A stretch of DNA of 64,000 nucleotides from Clostridium sp. UBA4548 (GTDB lineage Bacteria > Bacillota > Clostridia > Clostridiales > Clostridiaceae): positions 21,339 to 85,338 of the forward strand of contig NZ_DGLI01000009.1 in the NCBI RefSeq assembly GCF_002387895.1. Direction: 5' to 3'. The notes under the pieces were generated by a model, which was given only the letters and a program-made list of their open reading frames with translations, had not been told where the DNA came from and did not search any database. Both the position numbers and the translations under genes were made by a program. Each line of letters starts with the position of its first letter. The first letter of the stretch is position 1. Below are positions 8,792-17,680 of the stretch, one piece after another.

Positions 8792-8837
8792 GATAAAAAT
8801 ATACTTATGCAAGAAGTTGCATAAGTATATTTTTATC
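8792..8837. repeat. Perfect 21-bp inverted repeat
   Basis: Arms 8792-8812 and 8817-8837 are exact reverse complements around the 4-nt loop GAAG, beginning with GATAAAAATATACTTATGC. The right arm ends in a TATTTTTATC run, so it could work as a terminator in either direction. The remaining gap up to the kinase gene at 9188 is AT-rich, with no gene seen. Confidence 0.7.
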
Positions 8838-9187
8838 TGATTAACTGAGGATTCTATGATGTATTTAAAACTTTTATCAACTATAAATTGTTAAAAATAG
8901 GAAAGCAGTTAGCCTAAAAACGAAAAGATACGAACTATCTAAAAATTAATGTTTCATTTATTATAAAAATATAATCTCATTGAGATGGCGAAAAAAATAA
9001 AAATAATATTTAAGAATAATAAGTTTATATTGAACTATAAAATGGTTAATTAGGAAGAAAATAAAATTATGGGTAAAATATATCAAAATTTGTTGAAATT
9101 TGATATAGACTTGAGATATTATATTAGTTATAGACCTATATTAAGAAAACTTTAAATTAAAATTAAATTTAGGTTTCGGGGGAAAAA

Positions 9188-10612
9188 ATGTCAAATTTAA
9201 AGCTGAAAGAATATAAACTACTTTATAAAATTCTATTAGGAAACATTATGAATTTCATTTTATGTTGCTTTTTTGTCAACGCGGTAATTTCGAAAAGCAA
9301 AATAAATCAATATACTATAATAATATTAGTAGTGCTATTTATATTATCTAATGGATATCAACTTATTAGTGCTTTTAAAATACATACAAATCTAGAAAAG
9401 TTTAAAGAGGATAAAAAGGTTTTTGATAAAGTAATAGAAGTACTGCCTAATGCAGTTTTTATACATAAGAAATTAAAGTTTATTTATGCAAATAAAGAAG
9501 GTGCTAAGTTTTTTAACCTAGAAGATCCTAAAGACCTAATTGGAAGATCAGTTAATGATTTTGTAAAACTCAACACTGAGATAATTGGAGAACAGAGGTT
9601 GAACAATGCGCTAAATGAAAATAATTTTCAACCCTTAGTTGAAAATTTAATTACTAAAGCAAGTGGAGAAGTAGTAGAGGTGGAAGCTTTTTCTGCACCT
9701 TTAAAAATAAATGGAAAAATTACTGTATTAAACATTTTGAAGGATATTACAGAACAAAAGGAACTGGAAAAGTTACAAAAAAATATGGAAGAAGAGAAAA
9801 GAAAGTTAAAAGAGGCCATAGAAATTGACAGATTAAGAAATGAATTCTTTTCTAATTTGTCACATGAGTTAAGAACTCCTTTAACAATTATATTTGGAAC
9901 CATACAATTGTTAGAAAAAGAACAAAGAGAGTTAATAGAAGAAGATTTATTATTGGGTAAAAGGCTAAAAACTTTAAAGCAAAATTGTTATAGACTTTTA
10001 AGATTAATTAATAATCTAATTGACATGACAAAAATAGATGCAGGTTATTTCAATATTAGTCTTCAAAATCACAATATTATACCTATTATAGAAGACATCT
10101 CTTTATCAGTAGTAGAATATGCAGAAAATAAAGGGATTACTATCGAGTTTGACACTGAAATCGAGGAGAAGGTAACAGCTTGTGATCCAGATAAAATAGA
10201 AAGGGTTATGCTAAATTTACTTTCAAATGCTATAAAGTTTACAAAATCCAATGGAAAAATTAAAATAAATATCTATGATGAAAAATCTAATCTAAAAGTT
10301 GTAGTAGAAGATGATGGTATTGGTATACCTAGTGACAAATTAAACTCAATATTTGATAGGTTTGTTCAAGTAGACAAATCTTTTACGAGAAATCATGAAG
10401 GAAGTGGATTAGGGTTATCTATAGTAAAATCCTTCGTTGAAATGCAGGGAGGAAATATAAAGGCTGAAAGCAAATCAGGAGAAGGCACAAAGTTTATAAT
10501 ATCGATTCCTATAATCTTAGTAGAAGAAACTGCTGATGCAATTGAACTGGTAGGGGTAACTGATAATCATGTTGAAAGAGTTAACATAGAGTTTTCAGAC
10601 ATTTATTCATAA
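9188..10612 (+). CDS. PAS-domain sensor histidine kinase (orphan)
   Basis: A 474-residue kinase: two N-terminal transmembrane helices (about 12-35 and 42-62) with almost no external loop, a PAS domain (about 78-190), a HisKA dimerisation domain with the phospho-acceptor His226 in FFSNLSHELRTPL, and an HATPase domain (N box LLSNAIKF, G1 VEDDGIGIP, G2 GSGLGLSI). With no sensing loop outside the membrane, it probably reads a membrane or cytoplasmic signal through PAS. No response regulator gene is adjacent, so the partner is encoded elsewhere. A tail of about 30 residues follows the ATPase domain. The EamA gene starts 47 nt downstream and could be cotranscribed. Confidence 0.92.
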   Translation: MSNLKLKEYKLLYKILLGNIMNFILCCFFVNAVISKSKINQYTIIILVVLFILSNGYQLISAFKIHTNLEKFKEDKKVFDKVIEVLPNAVFIHKKLKFIYANKEGAKFFNLEDPKDLIGRSVNDFVKLNTEIIGEQRLNNALNENNFQPLVENLITKASGEVVEVEAFSAPLKINGKITVLNILKDITEQKELEKLQKNMEEEKRKLKEAIEIDRLRNEFFSNLSHELRTPLTIIFGTIQLLEKEQRELIEEDLLLGKRLKTLKQNCYRLLRLINNLIDMTKIDAGYFNISLQNHNIIPIIEDISLSVVEYAENKGITIEFDTEIEEKVTACDPDKIERVMLNLLSNAIKFTKSNGKIKINIYDEKSNLKVVVEDDGIGIPSDKLNSIFDRFVQVDKSFTRNHEGSGLGLSIVKSFVEMQGGNIKAESKSGEGTKFIISIPIILVEETADAIELVGVTDNHVERVNIEFSDIYS

Positions 10613-10659
10613 AAAGTTTTGTTAGTAGAATCTTAGAGTATAAAAGTGGAGGATTAATA

Positions 10660-11556
10660 ATGAATGGATTTAATTTGGGCATAATTGCGGCCTTTGGAAC
10701 TGCATTATGCTGGACAATTACTGCTGTAGCTTTTGAATCGGCTGGGAAAAAAGTTGGTTCTCTAGCAGTAAATTTAATAAGGTTAGTAATAGCATTTTTC
10801 CTGCTTTCCTTATTTAATCTATTGGCTAGGGGGATGATTTTACCCTTTGATGCCTCAAGTTCTACTTGGATTTGGTTAAGTTTTTCAGGATTAATAGGCT
10901 TCGTAATAGGAGATTTATTTTTATTTCAAGCTTATGTAGAAATTGGTTCTCGTATAGCTATGTTAATCATGTCAACGGTACCACCTATAACAGCTCTAAC
11001 AGGTTTTATACTAATGGATGAAAAAATTTCCTTGTTAGGGCTAATTGGTATGTTTATAACCATGGGAGGAATTATAATAGTTATTTTCAGCAAAAATCCT
11101 GATGATAATAAAGTAACCTTATCTCATTCTGCTAAAGGGATGCTTTATGCTTTCATCGGTGCTTTAGGACAAGCATTTGGGTTAGTATTTAGTAAGTTTG
11201 GAATGGGTGCTTATAATGCCTTTGCAGCAACACAAATTAGGATAATAGCTGCAATTATCGGATTTTCTGTTGTAATAACTATGTGGAAAAGATGGGGAGA
11301 AGTACAGGCGGCTATAAAAAATAAAGAAGCAATTAAACACATTTCCTTAGGATCTTTCTTTGGTCCTTTTATTGGAGTTTCTTTATCTCTACTTGCAGTT
11401 CAGTATGCACCAACGGGTATAGTTTCCACTATAACATCGATAACACCCATATTAGTTATACCAGCAGCAATATTTATTTTTAAAGAAAAGGTTCCACTAA
11501 GAGAAATTGCTGGTGCAGTTATATCCCTAGTAGGGGTATCTCTACTATTTCTTTAA
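10660..11556 (+). CDS. EamA/DMT-family transporter
   Basis: A 298-residue membrane protein of the drug/metabolite transporter superfamily with ten hydrophobic helices made of two EamA repeats (about 5-140 and 155-298). The first repeat ends with MDEKISLLGLIGMFITMGG and the second with FKEKVPLREIAGAVISLVG, the usual repeat-end signature. These carriers export amino acids, nucleosides or other metabolites. SD GGAGG precedes the ATG by a good distance. The substrate cannot be assigned. Confidence 0.9.
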   Translation: MNGFNLGIIAAFGTALCWTITAVAFESAGKKVGSLAVNLIRLVIAFFLLSLFNLLARGMILPFDASSSTWIWLSFSGLIGFVIGDLFLFQAYVEIGSRIAMLIMSTVPPITALTGFILMDEKISLLGLIGMFITMGGIIIVIFSKNPDDNKVTLSHSAKGMLYAFIGALGQAFGLVFSKFGMGAYNAFAATQIRIIAAIIGFSVVITMWKRWGEVQAAIKNKEAIKHISLGSFFGPFIGVSLSLLAVQYAPTGIVSTITSITPILVIPAAIFIFKEKVPLREIAGAVISLVGVSLLFL

Positions 11557-11631
11557 ATATAAACATAGAGCATATTATAATCACAATAAAAATATATATT
11601 CCGTGAATTTAATATAAATACATAATCAATT

Positions 11632-11658
11632 ATGTCCACTTTTTAGTGGACATTTTTA
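11632..11658 (+). terminator. Terminator of the EamA gene
   Basis: Nine-bp stem ATGTCCACT/AGTGGACAT (11632-11640 / 11645-11653) with a TTTT loop, followed by TTTTATT. Confidence 0.88.
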
Positions 11659-11800
11659 TTAAATAAATCCTAAAGTTAATATTGAGAGGTTAAAAACATT
11701 TTTTAAATTGCTAGACTTCATAATAATATAATAAGCTTTAATAAAAAATCATTGTAAAATAAAGAGTGCAGGGGATAATCTATTTCTTCATTGAGTTTTG

Positions 11801-11971
11801 ATAAATCTTAAGAAATTTTTAAGATTTATACTATAATTTTATTAAGGAGTAGCTTTTATAATTATAGTATAGAATTCAAGTTGAATGCTTCTTATTGTGA
11901 ATTAAAACACTTTAAGGAAGTGAAGAAAAACTTTCACAGAGAGAAATCTTCAAGTTGCATTCTGGCGATTT
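11801..11971 (+). other. Hairpin-rich stretch upstream of the glycosyltransferase
   Basis: Two consecutive inverted repeats: ATAAATCTTAA/TTAAGATTTAT (11801-11811 / 11819-11829) and TATACTATAATT/AATTATAGTATA (11827-11838 / 11860-11871). Then TTCAAGTTG occurs twice (from about 11877 and 11951), with GAATGC and GCATTC facing each other and a small GTGAAG/CTTTCAC hairpin between. It could be a long structured 5' leader or a small RNA; no T-run or ORF is evident. Confidence 0.35.
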
Positions 11972-12050
11972 AGAATTAGATAAATAGATATACATATATA
12001 ATATAAAAATAGAGAACTTATTTTATGGTTTTATTTAGGGGGTTATACTG

Positions 12051-13244
12051 GTGAAGATATTATTAACTACTGACACTTATTATCCAATGATTAATGGAGT
12101 TGTGATTTCTACAAGTAATTTATATAAAGAACTGAAAGAGAAGGGACATCAGGTTAGAATTCTTACTTTATCGCATACAGGAGAGGAAAGAATAGAAGGG
12201 GATATTTATTATTTGAAATCTTTAAAAGTTAATGTTTATCCCGATGCCAGAATCAAGGTTCCTTTTTATAATAAACTTATAAAGGAGATTATAGAGTGGC
12301 ATCCAGATATAGTTCATTCTCAAACTGAGTTTTCAACAATGTTAGTGGCAAAGCATATAGCTAAAAAATTAAATATTCCTCAAGTGCACACCTATCACAC
12401 CATGTACGAGGATTATTTAGGATATATTTTAGGAGGCAAGGTTATTAAAAAAGGCGGAGCAGCTAAAGTTACAAAGTTCATATTAGATTCTGTGGATGAA
12501 GTAATTGCACCAACAGATAAGACTAAAACTGCTCTTAGGGAATATGGACTTCACTGTCCTATTAATATAATACCAACTGGCATAGACTTAGGTAGGTTTC
12601 AAAATAATGTTAGGCAGGATGAAAAGGAACAACTTCTTTTAAAGTTAGGATTAAGTGATCAGGATAAAATTATGACTTATGTAGGCAGAATAGCTGAAGA
12701 AAAGAATATTGATGAACTTATAAGCCACTTCCCTGAAATTCTAGAGAGAGTGCCAAAGGCTAAACTATTAATAGTTGGTGCAGGTCCACATCTTGAAGTG
12801 TTAAAAGCGTTGACAAAGGAAAATGCCTTAGAAGAGTCTATAATCTTTACTGGCATGGTTGAACCAACGGAAGTTTACAAATACTATAAAATAGCAGATG
12901 TATTTGTAACAGGCTCTACTAGTGAAACTCAAGGCTTAACTTATATTGAGGCATTAAGTTGTGGATGTCCTATAGTTTGCAGATATGATAAGGCCATAGA
13001 TGGAGTAATAGTTCAGGGAACTAATGGATTTTCCTATAAGAATTCCTGGGAGTTTATCTTGTATGCTAGTGAAATTTTAGCTAATGACGAACTAAGAAAA
13101 GAGTTGAGTAGGAAAGCAATGAGCAAGGCTAATGAATATTCAAGTAAAACTTTTGCTGGTAGAGTTGAAGATTTATATGTTAAAGCAGTAAGCTATGGAG
13201 AGTCTTATCATAGCGGAGTAAGAGCTTCAGGGCTAAATTACTAG
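12051..13244 (+). CDS. GT4-family glycosyltransferase (diacylglycerol glucosyltransferase-like)
   Basis: A 397-residue retaining GT-B glycosyltransferase. The N-terminal acceptor domain opens with ILLTTDTYYPMINGVV and the C-terminal nucleotide-sugar domain carries the EX7E motif ETQGLTYIE (about 308-316). This opening is typical of enzymes that transfer glucose to 1,2-diacylglycerol to make monoglucosyl-diacylglycerol, and of related mannosyltransferases, acting at the inner membrane face. The start is GTG with an AGGGGG SD (12037-12042). It is the first gene of a tightly packed unit with a PAP2 membrane protein and a two-component system, suggesting regulated membrane-lipid or cell-envelope glycan synthesis. 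Exact sugar and acceptor are inferred only. Confidence 0.82.
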   Translation: MKILLTTDTYYPMINGVVISTSNLYKELKEKGHQVRILTLSHTGEERIEGDIYYLKSLKVNVYPDARIKVPFYNKLIKEIIEWHPDIVHSQTEFSTMLVAKHIAKKLNIPQVHTYHTMYEDYLGYILGGKVIKKGGAAKVTKFILDSVDEVIAPTDKTKTALREYGLHCPINIIPTGIDLGRFQNNVRQDEKEQLLLKLGLSDQDKIMTYVGRIAEEKNIDELISHFPEILERVPKAKLLIVGAGPHLEVLKALTKENALEESIIFTGMVEPTEVYKYYKIADVFVTGSTSETQGLTYIEALSCGCPIVCRYDKAIDGVIVQGTNGFSYKNSWEFILYASEILANDELRKELSRKAMSKANEYSSKTFAGRVEDLYVKAVSYGESYHSGVRASGLNY

Positions 13245-13261
13245 AGGTGGAGAAGTAAGTC

Positions 13262-13933
13262 ATGATTAAAAAAATAAAGGATAACTTATTTTCCCTAATG
13301 CTTATGCTTTTAATTCCTATAACAAATATATTTTATGGAGTTTTAAATAATTCTAATAGAGGAGTTTACTCTCTTGTAACAGATTTAGATAGAATAATAC
13401 CTTTTTCGCAAGTGTTTATTTTGCCTTATATGCTATGGTATCCTTTTATACTTCTGACCTTAGTATATTTTTGTTTTTACTACAAAGAAGTTTATTATAA
13501 AACTTTAAGCACTTTAATTCTTGGTATGGTTTTATGTTATGTGGTATATTTCTTCTTCCAAACCACTGTGCCAAGACCTGAATTAATAGGTGATGACATA
13601 TTAACTAAAATTATAGGCATTGTATATAAATCAGATAATCCCTATAATTGTTTTCCAAGTATACATGTTTTAACTAGCTATGCTATGATAATAGGTATGA
13701 GGAAAAGTGGAAGTAGTAATTTAAAAGTAAATAATCTAGTAAGCTTCACAGCTTGGTTAATAATCATATCTACTCTTTTGGTAAAACAACATGTTATTTT
13801 AGATGTGGTTTTTGGAATTGTGTTTGCAGATGGGGCATATAGAATTGTGGATAATTTTAATTTAAAGAGGTGCTTATTATGGATAAAGAAACCATCTTGG
13901 TGGTGGATGATGAAAAAGAAATTAGAGACCTAG
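13262..13933 (+). CDS. PAP2-superfamily membrane protein
   Basis: A 223-residue protein with about five to six membrane helices and PAP2-type lipid phosphatase/transferase motifs: the RP of motif 1 in TVPRPEL, PSIH in place of PSGH (motif 2) and HVILD (H-x3-D, motif 3). The arginine that normally follows the serine of motif 3 is replaced (STLLVKQH), as in inositol-phosphorylceramide-synthase-like relatives, so a lipid head-group transferase is as likely as a phosphatase. It follows the glycosyltransferase by 17 nt, and its last 55 nt overlap the response regulator gene in another frame. Substrate unknown; a phospholipid or prenyl phosphate is expected. Confidence 0.78.
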   Translation: MIKKIKDNLFSLMLMLLIPITNIFYGVLNNSNRGVYSLVTDLDRIIPFSQVFILPYMLWYPFILLTLVYFCFYYKEVYYKTLSTLILGMVLCYVVYFFFQTTVPRPELIGDDILTKIIGIVYKSDNPYNCFPSIHVLTSYAMIIGMRKSGSSNLKVNNLVSFTAWLIIISTLLVKQHVILDVVFGIVFADGAYRIVDNFNLKRCLLWIKKPSWWWMMKKKLET

Positions 13934-14574
13934 TTGGAATATATTTAGCAAACGAAAATTATAGAGTCTTAAAGGCTAGCAATGGAATAGAAGCTTTAAA
14001 ACTTTTAGGTAGTGAGGAAGTTGATTTAATAATTCTAGATGTGATGATGCCTGATATGGACGGTATAGAAGCCTGCATGAAAATTAGGGAAGATAAAAAC
14101 ATGCCTATAATTATGCTTTCAGCAAAATCAGAGGATATGGATAAGATAATGGGACTAACTACAGGGGCAGATGATTACGTTACTAAACCTTTTAATCCCC
14201 TAGAACTTTTAGCTAGAGTTAAGTCTCAACTTCGAAGGTATAAAAGGTTAAACACTACTATTGAGAAAAAAGATGATATAATTGAGATAGAGGATTTAGT
14301 TATTAATACTAACACTCATGAGGTTAGAGTGGGTGATAAAGAGGCAAAGCTTACCCCAAGAGAGTTTGAGATATTATATCTTTTGGCTAAAAATAAAAAC
14401 ATGGTTTTCAGTATAGAAAAGATCTATTCTATGGTGTGGAAGGAAGACTTTTTTGAATCAGACAACACGGTGATGGTACACATAAGAAAAATAAGAGAAA
14501 AAATCGAAGAAAATCCACGAAAACCTAGATTTATAAAAACTGTATGGGGAGTAGGTTATAAAATTGAAAATTAG
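13879..14574 (+). CDS. OmpR-family response regulator
   Basis: A 231-residue regulator with a receiver domain (acidic pocket VDDEKEI, phospho-acceptor Asp54 in IILDVMMPDMDG, conserved Lys in YVTKPF) and an OmpR winged-helix DNA-binding domain ending GVGYKIEN. GTG 13870 is in frame, but it abuts the SD AAAGAGG (13864-13870), which fits ATG 13879. The gene overlaps the PAP2 gene by 55 nt and the kinase gene by 11 nt, so translation of all three is probably coupled. It resembles VanR-type regulators. Likely targets are its own operon and perhaps the acyltransferase/radical SAM genes downstream (inference). Confidence 0.93.
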   Translation: MDKETILVVDDEKEIRDLVGIYLANENYRVLKASNGIEALKLLGSEEVDLIILDVMMPDMDGIEACMKIREDKNMPIIMLSAKSEDMDKIMGLTTGADDYVTKPFNPLELLARVKSQLRRYKRLNTTIEKKDDIIEIEDLVINTNTHEVRVGDKEAKLTPREFEILYLLAKNKNMVFSIEKIYSMVWKEDFFESDNTVMVHIRKIREKIEENPRKPRFIKTVWGVGYKIEN

Positions 14575-16072
14575 ATTTCCGAGGTTTATAAAGAAGTTGT
14601 TTTCCCCAATAACGAACTTGTATCAAATGTTTTGGAGTAAAGTTAGAAAAAGTATTAGGCTAGAACTAGTTACAATTTTTGGAATTTGCCTTTTGCTGTC
14701 CACAATAGTTTCAGGAATTACAAATGATTTCTTTAGGGATAGAAGCAGATATGCAAGAATAGATTATAGTGGAAGCACTGAGAGAATGGCCGATCAAGCA
14801 GGGAATATAGTGGATAATATAACCAATTCTCAAATAAGTATAAATGATAAGAAGGCTATTGATGAAATTTTAAATAATCTTTCACAAAATCATAATTTTA
14901 AAACTATTATTTCGGATTTAGATGGGAAGGTTTTATATAAATCTGAAAATGCAAACGAAACACAAGTAGATATCTATACAACAATAAAGAGTGCCATGGA
15001 AATAACAAAGTATAGGGACCAATATCAGCTCAACGAAGGCAAGGAATATGTAAGCTTTTATCCTATAAATTTTACTGATAGCAAAGGGTATGTCATTGTA
15101 AGTGGAATACCTGAAGGGCAAATAGTTTATGAAACCAATAATGATCCTATGGCTGGGGATGTTGCAGCGTTATTAACCTTCCTTTTGTCTTTTTACTTTA
15201 TAACTAATAAGAAAATGAGATATGTTGAGGAAGTGTCCCATGGACTTATTGAGATTTCAAAGGGAAACTTAGATCACAGAATCAATATTTGGGGGGAAGA
15301 TGAGGTTAGCTCTCTGGCTAATAACATAAATTTCATGGCTCAGCAGTTAAAAAAAAGAATTGAAAATGAGAGAAAAGCAGAGAGAACAAAGAGTGAGTTA
15401 ATAACAAATGTTTCTCATGACCTTAGGACTCCACTAACTTCTATTAAGGGCTACTTAGGGCTTATAAAGGAAAACAAGTATAAAGGGCAAGAGCAGCTAG
15501 CAGATTTTGTAACTATTGCCTACAATAAGACGGAGAAACTAGAGGTGCTAATAAGTGATTTGTTTGAGTACACTAAGCTAAGCGGTAGTGGAGTCGGAGT
15601 TGATAAACAAAATATAGCTTTAAATGGACTTCTAGATCAACTTATAGATGAATTAAGTCCTATTAGTGAAGAGAATAACTTAGTAATTACAGAACAATTT
15701 ATAAATGAAAAAGTAATTGTTAATATTGATCCAGCTAAAACAGTAAGAGTTTTTGAAAATCTTCTTATGAATGCTATAAGATATAGCTTAAAGCCAGGAC
15801 AAATAAAAGTGATTCTTACAAAAGAAAGAGATGTAGCAGTAGTTAGTATACAGAATAAATGTGATAATTTAAGAGAAGAAGATTTAGAAAAAATATTTGA
15901 CAGGTTTTATAGGGCAGAAAAATCTAGGTCTTCGGATACTGGAGGAAGTGGCTTGGGGCTTGCTATTGCAAAAAGCATAGTGCAACTTCAAGGAGGGTGG
16001 ATTGAAGCTAAGTATAAGGATGGATATGTAAGTTTCAATGTAAGATTTAGAACTGTTACTAATGAACAATAA
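14564..16072 (+). CDS. Sensor histidine kinase (VanS/PhoR type)
   Basis: A 502-residue membrane kinase: helix 1 (about 33-52), an extracellular sensing domain of about 145 residues, helix 2 (about 198-214), HAMP (about 215-268), HisKA with His285 in ITNVSHDLRTPLTS, and HATPase with N box ENLLMNAIRYS and G2 GSGLGLAIAKS. TTG start, with a GGGGAGTAGG SD inside the end of the response regulator gene. It forms a cognate pair with that regulator. The external domain suggests sensing of an envelope or extracellular signal. A strong terminator follows at once, separating it from the acyltransferase/radical SAM cluster. Confidence 0.92.
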   Translation: MKIRFPRFIKKLFSPITNLYQMFWSKVRKSIRLELVTIFGICLLLSTIVSGITNDFFRDRSRYARIDYSGSTERMADQAGNIVDNITNSQISINDKKAIDEILNNLSQNHNFKTIISDLDGKVLYKSENANETQVDIYTTIKSAMEITKYRDQYQLNEGKEYVSFYPINFTDSKGYVIVSGIPEGQIVYETNNDPMAGDVAALLTFLLSFYFITNKKMRYVEEVSHGLIEISKGNLDHRINIWGEDEVSSLANNINFMAQQLKKRIENERKAERTKSELITNVSHDLRTPLTSIKGYLGLIKENKYKGQEQLADFVTIAYNKTEKLEVLISDLFEYTKLSGSGVGVDKQNIALNGLLDQLIDELSPISEENNLVITEQFINEKVIVNIDPAKTVRVFENLLMNAIRYSLKPGQIKVILTKERDVAVVSIQNKCDNLREEDLEKIFDRFYRAEKSRSSDTGGSGLGLAIAKSIVQLQGGWIEAKYKDGYVSFNVRFRTVTNEQ

Positions 16073-16075
16073 CTA

Positions 16076-16104
16076 ACGGAAGTCAATTGACTTCCGTTTT
16101 TTCT
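16076..16104 (+). terminator. Terminator of the glycosyltransferase/two-component operon
   Basis: Perfect palindrome with 11-nt halves (16076-16086 / 16087-16097, ACGGAAGTCAA and its complement) followed by TTTTTTC, four nt after the kinase stop codon. Confidence 0.9.
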
Positions 16105-16243
16105 TATAGATATCTTTAAATATTATTGGAAGAGCAATTAGTAACTTCTAAGTGTAAATGAAATGATGATGAAATTGTTAATGTTAAAGGTGTAATGAAC
16201 ACAGCATCCTAGCACTAAAAAAGCTATTTGGAAGTATTTTGGC

Positions 16244-16348
16244 TATAGGGTTCCATGATAGAAATTTAACTTATTCATCTTCATAATCCCTTAAGGGAAC
16301 CAGGGGAGGATTCATGTATAAATTAAGTTTTAACTCTGGTTCCCTATA
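16244..16348. repeat. 105-nt dispersed element, copy 1
   Basis: Begins TATAGGGTTCC and ends GGTTCCCTATA, giving 7-bp inverted ends (TATAGGG/CCCTATA). Copy 2 (43647-43751) has the same length and differs at about 6 of 105 positions; a diverged third relative lies near 33370-33450. Inside, AGGGAACCAG can pair with the terminal CTGGTTCCCT, while AACTTATTCAT can pair with the ATGTATAAATT region. These pairs cross, so an RNA form would be a pseudoknot. No ORF. It may be a MITE-like element or a small structured RNA. The rest of the 16105-16604 gap shows nothing clear. Confidence 0.75.
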
Positions 16349-16604
16349 ATAAGGGAGTAGCAAATTAGTGAAGTACTACAATTGGCTCCTTAGAAATTTT
16401 AAAAATGAAAGTTATAATACATATATTAAAGTCATAAATTTTATAAGTACAAGTAATAGGCTGTGAATTATATCAAAGAGATTATGCAGTGATAATATTT
16501 ATAAATGTCATTTATATGTTAGAATTAAGTTACGAATATTATGAAAGTAAATTTTCAAAAGTGAATTTAATTAAAGCTTTAGGGAAATTCAAGTGAGGGG
16601 TAAT

Positions 16605-17603
16605 ATGAATATAAAAGTTTTCGACGAAGTAGAAGAAGTTCCAAATTGTTGGGATGAGGCAGTGGAAAAATCCCCTTTATTAAAGAGGAAGTATTTAAAG
16701 TTATTAGAAAAAACCAATCCTTGTGGAGCTAAATACTATTTCGTCACTGATGAAGATGAAAACAAATACTGTTTTGTCACATATAAGTTAAAACTTAATA
16801 TGTTTACCTATAGCAAGTTAAAGTTAGACATACCCATAACTATTATAGGTGTTCCAGCTTCAGTGTCAGCGTCAGGATACTGTTGTGAAAAGGAAGCGAT
16901 ATTTTTAAAGGTATTAAAATCAATAAAGGGAATAAAGGTAGTGCTTAATAGTAATGATAAATTTAAAGAATTAAAAAGAGGATATACTTTACCTGATTGT
17001 ATTATGGAACTGCCCTGGAATAGCTTTCAGAGTTACTTAGAAGCTATGAAACCATCGCATAGGTATCGATATAATAAAATAAGGAAACATGGAAAATTGC
17101 TAGATATAAGGGAGCTAGAAAAACAGGAGAGGTTTACAGGGGAACTTTATAAGCTATATGAAAATGTTTATAATAAATCAAGTTTTAAGCTTGAAAAGTT
17201 ACCTATAGAATTTTTTAGAGAGAATAGTGCAGATACCACAGTTTTTACCCTAGAGGGAAAGACTGTGGGGTTTGTTCAAACCTTTAAAGAAGAGGAAACC
17301 TTTTACTTTTTATTTGGAGGAATAGATTATAGTGTAAATAAGAAGCACAGTTTATATTTTAATATGCTTTATCATATTATTGCTAGGGCAATAGAATGTG
17401 GAGCAAAAAGTATAAAGATGGGACAAACGGCTGAGGATGCTAAATTGAGGCTAGGATGTATAATTGAAGAAAAGTACTTATACATTCATAGTTCTAATAG
17501 GGCTTTAAATAAGATAATTCAATATTTAGTTCCATTTCTAAGTTATAAATATAATTTTAAAAAGTACCATGTATTTATAAATAATGAAAAAATAATTCCT
17601 TAG
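16605..17603 (+). CDS. GNAT/FemAB-like N-acyltransferase
   Basis: About 332 residues. The C-terminal half has the layout of the BioF2/FemAB-like acetyltransferase fold: a basic SHRYRYNKIRKHG segment (about 147-159), a central VGFVQTFKEEETFYFLFGG strand pair (about 223-241) and a closing AKSIKMGQTAEDAKLRLGC segment. This fold moves acyl or aminoacyl groups onto amines, for example in peptidoglycan bridges or N-acyl amino acids. ATG 16605 is preferred over GTG 16593, because GAGGGGTAAT just upstream is the SD. It is the first gene of the + strand acyltransferase/radical SAM cluster. Substrate unknown. Confidence 0.6.
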   Translation: MNIKVFDEVEEVPNCWDEAVEKSPLLKRKYLKLLEKTNPCGAKYYFVTDEDENKYCFVTYKLKLNMFTYSKLKLDIPITIIGVPASVSASGYCCEKEAIFLKVLKSIKGIKVVLNSNDKFKELKRGYTLPDCIMELPWNSFQSYLEAMKPSHRYRYNKIRKHGKLLDIRELEKQERFTGELYKLYENVYNKSSFKLEKLPIEFFRENSADTTVFTLEGKTVGFVQTFKEEETFYFLFGGIDYSVNKKHSLYFNMLYHIIARAIECGAKSIKMGQTAEDAKLRLGCIIEEKYLYIHSSNRALNKIIQYLVPFLSYKYNFKKYHVFINNEKIIP

Positions 17604-17680
17604 ATTTAAACTAAACTTATAAGTGTTAATGAAAATAAAAATTATTTTTTATTGAAATAAAATTATGAAAGGGGATTATA

